DNA of 35,312 nucleotides, from contig CAYTOF010000014.1 in assembly GCA_964439435.1 (NCBI GenBank), positions 1-35,312 of the forward strand, written 5' to 3'. This document shows positions 25,947 through 33,590 of the stretch, piece after piece. The DNA comes from CAYTOF01 sp964439435 (GTDB lineage: Bacteria > Bacillota > Clostridia > Oscillospirales > QAMX01). Below the pieces are notes generated by a model. That model was not told the origin of the DNA. It did no database searches and saw only the letters and a list, made by a program, of their open reading frames with translations. The first letter of the stretch is position 1. Each line of letters starts with the position of its first letter. The translations under genes were made by a program, and so were the position numbers.

Positions 25947-27188
25947 TTATTCCCAGCGGAAGAGGAAGGCTTGACCAGGGGCTAAGTACTGTGGGACGGT
26001 GGTGTATCCGTTTTTGCTTTCAAAAAAGCTGTTCCAGGTATACATCCTGCCCTTTGCTATCTCCTGCTCCCTGTCGCCGTAATGGTATAAAAACACGCGG
26101 CGGTCCTCGCCTTTGAGATATATTATTGCCAAGACATTGTCTGTAAAGGACATATTTGTGACCATCACATACCTCTGACCCGCACTGTCCTTGAAATGGG
26201 AGAAAAGCAGATTGTTTTCATACTCTCCGCCTGCCTCTCCCTTTGGAGGTGCGATGATACCGTCCCCGGAAAACAGCGGATAGCCGCCGAAAGCCTCTTT
26301 TGTAAACTCGACCTTTTCAAGTGTCAGGTTTGCAAGGGTGTTGGCAAAGAAGTTTTTAAACGTGATCTGCGCCTCCCACAGATCATCATAGGTCGGTGTC
26401 TTGCGGCCAAAGAGGAACGGTGCGCGGATATTGTTGTAAAAACCGTGGTTTTGCTCGTAGAGATAGTACCAGAGAGCACCCTTTGCGCCGCATGCCGCCG
26501 CGGTGTTCAGCTGCCAGCGGAAATCATGCAGATTTGGAACGCGGTAATTGTAAAGCCCCATCGACATCATGACAGTCCAAAAGGGGATGTTGTTGCGCTC
26601 TGCGGCCTTTGAATAATGCCACAGGGCGCGAAAATAGTGGTCCACGCCCTCTTTTCCGGGCGTCATCTGCTCATAGCAGTCATAGCAGATTAGGTCTATC
26701 TGCGAGCGGCGCACCAGCTCGCCCATAAATACAAAGAAATCGTCATAACCATAATTTTGTTCTATGTTTTCCCACCAGGGGTTCAGGTTCAAAAACGCCT
26801 TGAGATGCGGAGCCATCTCTTTGCCTATGCGGCAGGCATCACAGGCATCTTCAAGCTGATCTTTGCCGGGCTCGTCCCCCACATGATAGCCCCAAGTGGC
26901 GGGATGTGAGCCAAAATCCGTGAGCATTTCGGCAAAACCCTCGCGAAAAGCCTCCTCGCCGTTCTGTGTGAGACTGTGCCAGCGTGAGCGGGGGTCGTGC
27001 AGTATAAACTTTATGCCGTTTTCATGGCCTTTGTCCAAAATGCTGAGAAAGTGCTCTTTGTCGCATGCGGCATCGTAGCTTGGCGCCAGGGTCAAATTCA
27101 TCGAGAGGTCTTTCCAGTCATCGACATCGCCGAGGGTGGTTTTAGAGGCTGCAAGCGTGTTCCAAAAACCGAGGCTGAATTGTTCCAT
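25947..27188 (-). CDS. GH-like (beta/alpha)8-barrel protein, second copy
   Basis: The 413-residue cytosolic protein resembles the one at 7088-8317: a barrel with WGYHVGDEPGKDQL (Glu106 as candidate acid/base), DLICYDCYEQ, ALWYYLYEQNHGFYNNI, and a C-terminal beta region ending AFLFRWE. It probably cleaves or binds an oligosaccharide inside the cell; no CAZy family can be named with certainty. The start at 27188 (MEQFSLGF) is preferred because a perfect sigma-A promoter lies at 27226-27254; a longer frame to 27347 would run through that promoter. The ribosome site is weak (AAAGGGA, 12 nt away). Confidence 0.65.
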   Translation of the reverse strand: MEQFSLGFWNTLAASKTTLGDVDDWKDLSMNLTLAPSYDAACDKEHFLSILDKGHENGIKFILHDPRSRWHSLTQNGEEAFREGFAEMLTDFGSHPATWGYHVGDEPGKDQLEDACDACRIGKEMAPHLKAFLNLNPWWENIEQNYGYDDFFVFMGELVRRSQIDLICYDCYEQMTPGKEGVDHYFRALWHYSKAAERNNIPFWTVMMSMGLYNYRVPNLHDFRWQLNTAAACGAKGALWYYLYEQNHGFYNNIRAPFLFGRKTPTYDDLWEAQITFKNFFANTLANLTLEKVEFTKEAFGGYPLFSGDGIIAPPKGEAGGEYENNLLFSHFKDSAGQRYVMVTNMSFTDNVLAIIYLKGEDRRVFLYHYGDREQEIAKGRMYTWNSFFESKNGYTTVPQYLAPGQAFLFRWE

Positions 27189-27225
27189 GGTTATACCGTC
27201 CCTTTCTTTTTTAGTGTTCGTTTTC

Positions 27226-27254
27226 ATTATATTTGCTCGGTGACGAATTGTCAA
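27226..27254 (-). promoter_or_regulatory. Consensus sigma-A promoter of the GH-like gene at 25947
   Basis: On the minus strand TTGACA (27254-27249), exactly 17 bp and TATAAT (27231-27226), a perfect match at both boxes. Confidence 0.92.
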
Positions 27255-27389
27255 TGCAGCGCTTGCACCGCTACGCAGCCAATATTTTGATCGATACCCC
27301 TGAGCTGCAAAACAAGCAAATATAATGGAAGAAAATGTGCAGTCCACTTTCAGAAACGAAATCTCTCATTTTTTTAAAAAACAAGCTTT

Positions 27390-27425
27390 AAAGTCCTGAT
27401 TATCGGACTTTTGTTTTGATATAAT
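27390..27425 (+). promoter_or_regulatory. Inverted-repeat operator and promoter, copy 1
   Basis: AAAGTCC (27390-27396), 8 nt and GGACTTT (27405-27411) form an inverted repeat. TATAAT (27420-27425) begins 30 bp after the repeat starts. The repeat covers the -35 position, where there is no good TTGACA, so an activator or alternative factor may be needed. A near-identical unit lies at 33134-33169. The transcript would have a leader of about 130 nt. Confidence 0.7.
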
Positions 27426-27564
27426 ATGTATGCAATCGAAAATACAAGCCGCAACCTCAAAGAAAAACAGAAACCATGAAAGCAAATGCGGGGCGAACAT
27501 AGCTCCCATCAAATGAAGCAAAGCCAAACACCTCGGTCTCACAAAAATATTGGAGGGCAATAAA

Positions 27565-28521
27565 GTGAGTGTATATGAAACTGTATTTGAGAGATTTCAC
27601 GCAACAAACCCTGCAGATGATTATGCAGATTATGCGGAGAGCGATTTTCGATTTGGCGGACTCGACATCGGCGGAATTATTGCCGCAATGCAGCGCAAAA
27701 TTACCCGGATGTGCGCAGAGCTTTTAAGTGACAACTCAGGCTCGGAAGTCAGCCGTTTTTATCTCACCATAGAGCTGGACGGTGAAATGACAGAATATTC
27801 TGCAGGCAAGCACATGAGTATTTTGTCGCAGGAGATCCAATGGGCAATCAAAAATATGGTAAAAGTCCAAAATATAAAAGTCGAGTTTTCATACGATTTT
27901 ATCTGGCGAGCCTGGAAAGACGATCTCTTGATCGGCCCACACACCATGAAGGAGCTGCTCTCGGAGTGCCCCGACGTGGTTTTTGACTATGTCGATTATA
28001 CTTTGTATTACAATTCCGATTGCACGGATACCGTGGGCGAAATGACCATGTTCGGCAAACAAAACGGCGTTTTAAACCGCGGCGAGATGGAGTATACGCA
28101 GATATATGAAGTTCCCTCTTTTGGCGAGTGGTCCTCCCCGCAAACAATTTCTTTTGTGCTGGATGCCCGCAATGCCATTGACAACAAAATCACTCCGGAG
28201 CGAGCAGAGCGTTTCAGAGAATTTGCAATAGAGCTATCTCCTCTCAATAGCTATGAGTGCTTTGATGATATCGTAATAAGCGATGATTTTCTGGAGTTTG
28301 TGCTAAACGATGCAAGGCTTAATTCAAAAGAAGATATTGAAAAGTTCATCAAAATCAGCTCAGAGTTTGCAAAGTTTTTGCACAGCTCAGTGACCGAGCC
28401 CGACGAGTTTATGTTCAAAACAGCGGAATTTTGTGACTTGTCGGAAAGCGGTCCAAATATCCTGCGGCTGGACTTTGACAAAAACGGTGATGTCACCATG
28501 CTTGGAAAATTCATCAGATGA
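27565..28521 (+). CDS. Unrecognised acidic soluble protein
   Basis: The 318-residue protein has no signal peptide or membrane segment and I do not recognise a family. It is acidic, with a stretch YLTIELDGEMTEYSAGKHMSIL and a C-terminal part rich in DD/DE pairs. The N-terminal half looks alpha/beta. I start at GTG 27565 because GGAGGG lies 7 nt upstream; the in-frame TTG at 27550 overlaps that ribosome site. Its promoter carries the inverted repeat shared with the 23-codon peptide gene at 33232, so the two are probably controlled together. It is a single-gene unit. Confidence 0.7.
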   Translation: MSVYETVFERFHATNPADDYADYAESDFRFGGLDIGGIIAAMQRKITRMCAELLSDNSGSEVSRFYLTIELDGEMTEYSAGKHMSILSQEIQWAIKNMVKVQNIKVEFSYDFIWRAWKDDLLIGPHTMKELLSECPDVVFDYVDYTLYYNSDCTDTVGEMTMFGKQNGVLNRGEMEYTQIYEVPSFGEWSSPQTISFVLDARNAIDNKITPERAERFREFAIELSPLNSYECFDDIVISDDFLEFVLNDARLNSKEDIEKFIKISSEFAKFLHSSVTEPDEFMFKTAEFCDLSESGPNILRLDFDKNGDVTMLGKFIR

Positions 28522-28835
28522 GCCCTGCACAGCTTCTCGGCATCTGTTCGGTTTAAAAATTTTTTTATACTAAAATCCGAAATAAACCTTTGTGTTGTAT
28601 GTAATTTTTGTACCTCCTTTTTGGCTTCAAACCCATCCTTAATTCTGGGCCTCCGGTTTTTAAGGGTGGGTTTGAAGTAATTCTTTTCAGAAAGAGATTT
28701 TATAACAATTTCGCTCTACAGCCCCCCCTCGGTACAAGAATTACTCTGTGGAAGTAAACTTATATAAGAAGAAAGTAAGGGAAGCCTATTATAAAACTAC
28801 GGAAAGAAGCGAACTGACTGCCCGCAAATAAAACA
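28522..28835. other. Intergenic region with a long hairpin
   Basis: Apart from the stem-loop at 28625-28677 I see no gene or clear promoter here. It separates the convergent 318-residue protein gene and DUF4838 gene. Confidence 0.5.
28625..28677 (+). terminator. Long stem-loop after the unrecognised gene
   Basis: CTTCAAACCCA pairs with TGGGTTTGAAG, then one T-G wobble, then CCTTAA/TTAAGG: 18 pairs over a 17-nt loop. The following TAATTCTTTTC is only moderately T-rich, so terminator function is likely but not certain. Confidence 0.55.
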
Positions 28836-28868
28836 CCCCCGACCATGTCTTAAAAACGCGGTCGGGGG
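28836..28868 (-). terminator. Terminator of the DUF4838 gene
   Basis: CCCCCGACC (28836-28844) pairs with GGTCGGGGG (28860-28868). On the minus strand TGTTTTATTTG follows. Confidence 0.75.
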
Positions 28869-28905
28869 ATATTCATGCCTTTTTATTTTGTTTTCTGCTG
28901 ATCTC

Positions 28906-30651
28906 TCACGGGTGGGTGTCCGATTTTTCGCGGAGCAGGTCAAAGAGCTCCTTGACCGACATGATCGGCGCGCAGCCCATGTTCCTGTATCCGTATGCAA
29001 GGCAGTCCGCCTCCAGGTTGTCTATCAACTCCGCCCTGCCGACTTCCCCCACGGGCATGGAGGTTATCTCCAGCAGCCGCAGCCAGATACGCGCCCGCTT
29101 GATGCGGTCCAAAATCTCGTCGCTCTCCGCCATGAGCTCCGCCTCGTCGAAAAGACGTCTGCAGCGCGGGATCAGGATGTCATCTTGCTTGACAAAGACC
29201 TGGTTTGCCGCCATGGCAAAAAACAGATGGGCGCCGCCTTCAAGGGCAGAGGTCAAAAACTGATCAAAGATTTGGTGCATTTTATAAGCGGCAAGGCCAT
29301 AATAGGCGATCAAAAACTCGGAGCGGTGTCTTTGGACATCGCAATATGGGTCCCACATGAGCTTTGCCGTGATATAGGCCTTGAGCTCGGCGCAGTATCC
29401 CCCGCCTCCGTCGCCGTCGCAGCCCTCGTGGAACACGCCCTTTACGCTGTTTTCAACGAAAAACTGCATGTTGTCGGCAAAGGCATGGAGCGTCGGGTGC
29501 GGGAAGAGATAGAGGTGAAAGTTTGCGGAATAGTCCCAGATGTAGAGCCTGTCGCAAATATCACTCCAGTCGGCCAAGTCCTGTGCAAAGGGCTGCCCCG
29601 AGGGGCTTGGCAGATTGTCTTTGGAGACATGACAGCTTCTATAGGGATGCACCTCGCAGCACTCTATGCTGCAGAGCCTGATGATGACGTTGGGCAGCGG
29701 TTTTGTGAGCTTTGGCGCTTTTCTCGTGTACTGATATGCCAGGGTGTCTATGGCCACCTCCGGGTAGTCGTCTGCGATGTCCGCCGCAATGGCGTTGACA
29801 AAGCGCAGCAGCGAGCCCGCATGGCTTTCCTCCTCTGCATCTATCGCAGCACAGGAGGGGCAGGTGCAATAATTGCCCCAATCGTTTTGCGAAACGGAGA
29901 AAATCATGCTCTCGGGGCTGTCTTTTATCCACTGCCTGACCTTTTTTATGGCGATCTCCAAGACCTCCGGATTTGTCAGGCAGAGCTGCGAGTGGTCCAC
30001 CTTTCGCACGCCGTCCACCATGGAAAAGTATTCGGGGTGGCTCTCCCCATACTGCGCTGGGGGAATGATGGAGTTGAAGGTGTGGACAAAGGCGCCGTAA
30101 CGCACAGCTCCCCCATGCTCGTTGTCGATTTTGGCCGAGGTGCCGTTGCATTTGTTTTTCACGCTCCACTCCTGCCCTGCCGAAAACACCTCGTAGAAAT
30201 AGGGTTCGCGGTATTCCAGGGCGGGTTTCTCGATGCGTGAGATCTCAGGCACGAGAATGGAGGATTTTTTGGGTATGCGAGTGATTTTGGGTGTGAACCA
30301 GCGGCAGCCGACATAGTCTTCAAAAAAGGTGTAGACCGCATAGAGCGTTCCGCGTTGGTCTCCGCCGGCAAGGACAAGCTCCCCCTCACCCGAGCGGATC
30401 ATAAAGCCGTCGTTCCCCTGCTGGGCTTTGGCTACTTTCCCATATGCCTGCGAATTTCTGTTGGTGTAGCCGATCAAAACCTCAGGGGAGGTAACACTCT
30501 CGCTGTCTGCTTTCATGGGAAGAACAGCGCCTGTGACCTCCTCGGCCAAGTTCACAAACTCCCTTGCCGCGAGCAATACGCTTGGCGAGGCGTTTTGCGG
30601 ATATATGACAGTGTAGTCCGATTGTCCATTTTTTACCAGTGGTGTGTGCAT
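28906..30651 (-). CDS. DUF4838-domain protein (GH-related, cytosolic)
   Basis: The 581-residue protein has a small N-terminal alpha/beta domain like those before GH20 and alpha-glucuronidase barrels (ASPSVLLAAREFVNLAEEVTG, LAGGDQRGTLYAVYTFFEDYVG). The DUF4838 barrel follows with its usual cysteine pattern (YCTCPSCAAIDAEEESHAGSL), RLCSIECCEVHPY and YSANFHLYLFPHP. The family is associated with carbohydrate use but its reaction is not established. No signal peptide is present. The ATG at 30651 has GGAGG 7 nt upstream and fits the consensus promoter just before it; a longer frame to 30780 crosses that promoter. Divergent from the ECF sigma gene. Confidence 0.82.
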   Translation of the reverse strand: MHTPLVKNGQSDYTVIYPQNASPSVLLAAREFVNLAEEVTGAVLPMKADSESVTSPEVLIGYTNRNSQAYGKVAKAQQGNDGFMIRSGEGELVLAGGDQRGTLYAVYTFFEDYVGCRWFTPKITRIPKKSSILVPEISRIEKPALEYREPYFYEVFSAGQEWSVKNKCNGTSAKIDNEHGGAVRYGAFVHTFNSIIPPAQYGESHPEYFSMVDGVRKVDHSQLCLTNPEVLEIAIKKVRQWIKDSPESMIFSVSQNDWGNYCTCPSCAAIDAEEESHAGSLLRFVNAIAADIADDYPEVAIDTLAYQYTRKAPKLTKPLPNVIIRLCSIECCEVHPYRSCHVSKDNLPSPSGQPFAQDLADWSDICDRLYIWDYSANFHLYLFPHPTLHAFADNMQFFVENSVKGVFHEGCDGDGGGGYCAELKAYITAKLMWDPYCDVQRHRSEFLIAYYGLAAYKMHQIFDQFLTSALEGGAHLFFAMAANQVFVKQDDILIPRCRRLFDEAELMAESDEILDRIKRARIWLRLLEITSMPVGEVGRAELIDNLEADCLAYGYRNMGCAPIMSVKELFDLLREKSDTHP

Positions 30652-30688
30652 GACATAGCCTCCTTTATAATGTGCCTGTCTCAATGCG

Positions 30689-30717
30689 ATTATACTTGAC
30701 ATATTATTCGATGTCAA
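30689..30717 (-). promoter_or_regulatory. Consensus promoter of the DUF4838 gene with operator-like inverted repeat
   Basis: On the minus strand TTGACA (30717-30712), 17 bp and TATAAT (30694-30689) match perfectly. An inverted repeat TTGACAT-N8-ATGTCAA (30696-30717) covers the -35 box and most of the spacer, as expected of a repressor site. Confidence 0.85.
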
Positions 30718-30744
30718 TAAAAAATATAGAGAAGCTGCCCTGCC

Positions 30745-30773
30745 TGTAAAGAGGGCGCACCATGTGATACAAT
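30745..30773 (+). promoter_or_regulatory. Possible promoter of the second ECF sigma operon
   Basis: TGTAAA (30745-30750), 17 bp and TACAAT (30768-30773), preceded by TGTGA. It is a moderate match and would start the transcript close to the palindrome at 30788. Confidence 0.45.
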
Positions 30774-30787
30774 AGAGCATATCCGGG

Positions 30788-30822
30788 TATTTTGAGCAAA
30801 ATTTTAAATTTTGCTCAAAATA
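30788..30822. repeat. Perfect 35-bp palindrome upstream of the sigma operon
   Basis: Two 17-base arms flank a single T at 30805. Each arm contains a smaller palindrome of the form ATTTTG-N2-CAAAAT (30789-30802 and 30808-30821), centres 19 bp apart. It could be a tandem operator or a strong hairpin at the start of the transcript. Confidence 0.8.
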
Positions 30823-30872
30823 TGCAATAAAACCTATACCTCATGCATTAACCTATTGACAGGGTGAAAATT

Positions 30873-31475
30873 ATGATGAGATTAAACGAAACCACAAATG
30901 AACAAAGACCTTCGACAAATCCCTCTGCGGATTTACTCGAAGACCGCCATATATCGGATTTACCCCATGGTGGCGAAAAGGCGCTGGCGGAGCTCTACGA
31001 GCTGTCTAAATCAGCGGTATATGGCTTTGCCATGTCTATTTTGAAAAACCACTACGATGCGGAAGACGTGATGCAAGAGACATTTCTCAAAATCTATGCC
31101 GCGGCAGAGAACTACACCGCCCGCGGAAAACCCATGGCATGGATTCTCACCATCACACGAAACCTCGCGTTGATGAAATTGCGAGAAGCCAGAAACAAAG
31201 ATGCTCCCCTTGAGACATTTCACCACCTTCCCGGAGCGGAAGAAAAAGGAGCTTCTGAATCTGTTTTAGACCGCATGGTCCTTGAAAATGTCATGGACAT
31301 ACTGACCGACGAAGAGAGACAGATCATCACCCTCCACGCAATAAGCGGCCTCAAACACCGTGAAATTGCAGAGATCATACAAATTCCCCTGTCAACATCC
31401 CTGTCAAAATATCGCCGCGGGCTTGCAAAGCTCAAAAAATCACTTAAAAACACGCAAGGAGGATATGAAAGATGA
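30873..31475 (+). CDS. ECF-type sigma factor (second system)
   Basis: The 200-residue protein has region 2 (about 35-105; LKNHYDAEDVMQETFLKIY, PMAWILTITRNLALMKLRE) and region 4 (about 135-192; ERQIITLHAISGLKHREIAEIIQI, YRRGLAKLKKSL). It overlaps the RsgI-like gene by 4 nt (ATGA), so the pair is translationally coupled. RsgI-like proteins usually partner SigI; here the partner is ECF-like. I chose ATG 30873, 8 nt after AGGG; GTG 30864 and ATG 30876 are alternatives. Upstream lies a perfect 35-bp palindrome that may control the operon. Confidence 0.9.
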   Translation: MMRLNETTNEQRPSTNPSADLLEDRHISDLPHGGEKALAELYELSKSAVYGFAMSILKNHYDAEDVMQETFLKIYAAAENYTARGKPMAWILTITRNLALMKLREARNKDAPLETFHHLPGAEEKGASESVLDRMVLENVMDILTDEERQIITLHAISGLKHREIAEIIQIPLSTSLSKYRRGLAKLKKSLKNTQGGYER

Positions 31476-32996
31476 CCACCAAAAAGGTACTCGACTCGCT
31501 GGCACGTGCGATTGAGGAAACTACCCCCGATGTATTTGACAATATCCTCCTGAAATGTTCGCAGCAACAAGAAAGAGGTATAGATATGACAAATACTGCA
31601 ACTATAGAAAATACACTGCCCTCCGCTCAAAAAGAGAAGCCGAGGCGCACACAGATGTGGATGCGCTTTGCCTATGCGGCGGTGGCGTCGCTCCTGTTGG
31701 TTTTTGGCGGGCTTGCGACATATGCCAGATTCGCCGTCGATTCGATCATCGGATTTGATGTCAATCCGGGAGTGGAACTTCGAGTCAACAAAAACGAAAA
31801 AGTCCTGTCCGCCAAACCCCTCAACGACGATGCCCTGATCATTTTGGACGATATGAACTTTAAAAATGTGGATCTCGGCGTGGCAGTCAACGCTCTGATT
31901 GGCTCCATGCTCAAGAACGGCTACATAAGCGATCTGAAAAACTCCATCTTGATCTCCGTTGAGAGCGGCAACCCCGAAAAAGCGGCGCTGTTGCAAAAAC
32001 GCCTATCTGCTGAGGTCGGCACACTGCTAAATGCCTTCTCCATAGATGGGGCAATTCTCGCCCAGACGATTTCCGAAGACACCGAGCTGAAAGACCTGGC
32101 CGCAAAGCACAACATCTCTCCGGGCAAAGCCTCCTTGGTCGACAAGGTCGTGAGCCAAGATAGCAGGCTGTCCTTTGAGGAGATCGCAAAACTCTCCATC
32201 AACGACATAAATCTCCTGCTGGCCGGCCGTGATCTCGACATCGAGCAGCAGGGGCAAGCCTCCAGCAGCGGCTATGTGGGTTATGATATGGCAAAATCCA
32301 TTGCCCTGAATCATGCGGGTTTCATGATGAGCGATGTGCGCTCCCTCAAGGCGGAGATGGACTATGACGACGGTCGCATGAAATACGAAGTCGAATTCCA
32401 TACAAGCACCCATAAATACGAGTATGACATCGATGCCAAGAGTGGTGACATTTTAAAATACGAGTATAAAGTGCTCTCCAGCGGCTCAGAAAACGAGCCG
32501 AGTGATGGCTATATCGGAACAGACCGGGCAAAGTCCATCGCCCTGAACCATGCGGGCTTCAAGGAAAGCGAGGTGCACTCCCTCAAGGTCGAGCTGGACC
32601 GCGAAGACGGCACCATGGTCTATGAGGTCGAGTTCTACCACGGCAACACGGAGTATGAATACGACATCAACGCCACCACGGGTGAGATCATAAAGTTTGA
32701 ACTCGAGGTCAAAAACAACAAACCCCCGGCAACGGACAAAGTGGACAAGCCAAGTGATGGCTATATCGGAACAGACCGGGCAAAGTCCATCGCCCTGAAC
32801 CATGCGGNNNNNNNNNNNNNNNNNNNNNNNNNNNNNNNNNNNNNNNNNNNNNNNNNNNNNNNNNNNNNNNNNNNNNNNNNNNNNNNNNNNNNNNNNNNNN
32901 NNNNNNNTCGAGTTCTACCACGGCAACACGGAGTATGAATACGACATCAACGCCACCACGGGCGAGATCATAGAGTTTGAAATGGAACAAAAATAA
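31472..32996 (+). CDS. RsgI-like anti-sigma factor with C-terminal PepSY repeats (assembly gap inside)
   Basis: The product has a cytosolic N-terminus (about 1-65), one membrane segment (about 68-90) and then the RsgI-type periplasmic motif IGFDVNPGVELRVN. The Asn-Pro bond there is the known self-cleavage site in RsgI proteins. At least three PepSY-like repeats follow (GYVGYDMAKSIALNHAGF, GYIGTDRAKSIALNHAGF and a third broken by the gap), each ending in a Y-E-Y-D-I-(D/N)-A strand. The 100-N gap (32808-32907) interrupts repeat three. Frame is preserved if the gap is 72 nt, exactly the length missing from one repeat. It should hold the ECF sigma at the membrane and release it after an outside signal; the PepSY part is the likely sensor. 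AGGAGG lies 9 nt before the ATG. Confidence 0.85.
32501..32555 (+). repeat. PepSY-coding repeat, first near-identical copy
   Basis: These 55 bases recur exactly at 32753-32807. The second half of the unit also recurs, at 32628 onward and 32908 onward, with only a few changes. Repeat units are about 252 bp apart. Confidence 0.9.
32753..32807 (+). repeat. PepSY-coding repeat, second near-identical copy
   Basis: Identical to 32501-32555 and cut off by the N-gap. The identity suggests recent duplication and explains why the assembler failed here. Confidence 0.9.
32808..32907. other. Assembly gap of 100 N
   Basis: A run of exactly 100 N, a common placeholder for unknown length, in the PepSY repeat array. 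The true number of repeats is not known. Confidence 0.99.
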
Positions 32997-33030
32997 CAAT
33001 CCGCACATATAAATGGCGGCAGCCTCGATT

Positions 33031-33076
33031 AAAGCACTTCGGAGAGCCTCAAAAAAGCTCCTCCGAAGTGCTTTTT
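33031..33076 (+). terminator. Terminator of the sigma/RsgI operon
   Basis: AAAGCACTTCGGAG (33031-33044) pairs perfectly with CTCCGAAGTGCTTT (33061-33074), followed by TTT. Confidence 0.9.
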
Positions 33077-33133
33077 ATAAAAAATGAGAACAATGTTTGC
33101 AACGCTACAAAAAATATCTTCAAAAAACTTTTG

Positions 33134-33169
33134 AAAGTCCTGATTATAGGACTTTAGTTGTGTTATACT
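33134..33169 (+). promoter_or_regulatory. Inverted-repeat operator and promoter, copy 2
   Basis: AAAGTCCT (33134-33141) and AGGACTTT (33148-33155) form a perfect 8-bp inverted repeat over GATTAT. TATACT (33164-33169) begins 30 bp after the repeat starts, exactly as in copy 1. It drives the 23-codon peptide gene. Confidence 0.7.
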
Positions 33170-33231
33170 TAATATGAGGCAGAAACTAAAACATTACAAC
33201 CCCACCAATTTTCCACAGGAGGTGCCCTGTT

Positions 33232-33303
33232 ATGCTTTTTAAAATTCTCGCCGTTCTCCTTTTTCCCATCATCCTCATCGTCATGGTGGCCTCCAAATCG
33301 TAG
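33232..33303 (+). CDS. 23-residue hydrophobic peptide gene
   Basis: ATG to TAG gives 23 codons. The product begins MLFKILAVLLFPIILIV and ends in Lys-Ser: one membrane helix with a short basic start. A strong AGGAGGT (33217-33223) lies at good spacing, and a dedicated promoter and operator lie 60-100 bp upstream, so it is very probably translated. A CCTCCT (33338-33343) after the stop could pair with the ribosome site. A plausible antisense promoter (TTGATC-18-TATATG, minus strand, 33382-33353) points back over the gene. These are features of type I toxin modules, but a small membrane subunit or regulator fits as well. I recognise no family. Confidence 0.6.
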   Translation: MLFKILAVLLFPIILIVMVASKS

Positions 33304-33357
33304 AGCCACAACTAAATACATCACATGCTGTGCTCTGCCTCCTTTTTAAACGCATAT

Positions 33358-33429
33358 ACGGGAAAGGCTAAAGGGTGATCAAAACAGGCCCTTTTCTTCC
33401 AAAGCTTTTCCCGTGTGTGCGGATTTTTT
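33358..33429 (+). terminator. Probable terminator of the small-peptide transcript
   Basis: ACGGGAAA (33358-33365)/TTTCCCGT (33407-33414) encloses AAAGGG/CCCTTT; TTTTTT follows at 33424-33429. The 9-nt distance to the T-run makes it imperfect. Between 33430 and 33526 I see only minor hairpins. Confidence 0.5.
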
Positions 33430-33526
33430 ATATACGCCATACCAAGATAACGCGTGCAAAGCACGCATGCCGGCAGGGCTGAAACCACCTTCGTTGCGAA
33501 TCGGAGTGGCTTTCACTTTCCAACAG

Positions 33527-33559
33527 AAAAAAAGCAGAGAGTTTTTCTCTGCTTTTTTT
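33527..33559. terminator. Terminator of the UROD-family gene
   Basis: AAAAAAAGCAGAGA (33527-33540) pairs with TCTCTGCTTTTTTT (33546-33559), with T-runs in both directions. Confidence 0.9.
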
Positions 33560-33590
33560 GATTTCTGCTGAGCTATACATTTTGGTTTTG

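Noticed and set aside
25947..27347. Longer start for the second GH-like gene
   Set aside because: The extension would cross a perfect sigma-A promoter at 27226-27254 and has no family resemblance.
28888..30240. 450-codon plus-strand open frame
   Set aside because: It lies wholly opposite the DUF4838 gene, has no ribosome site and no family resemblance; the minus-strand gene has a perfect promoter and ribosome site.
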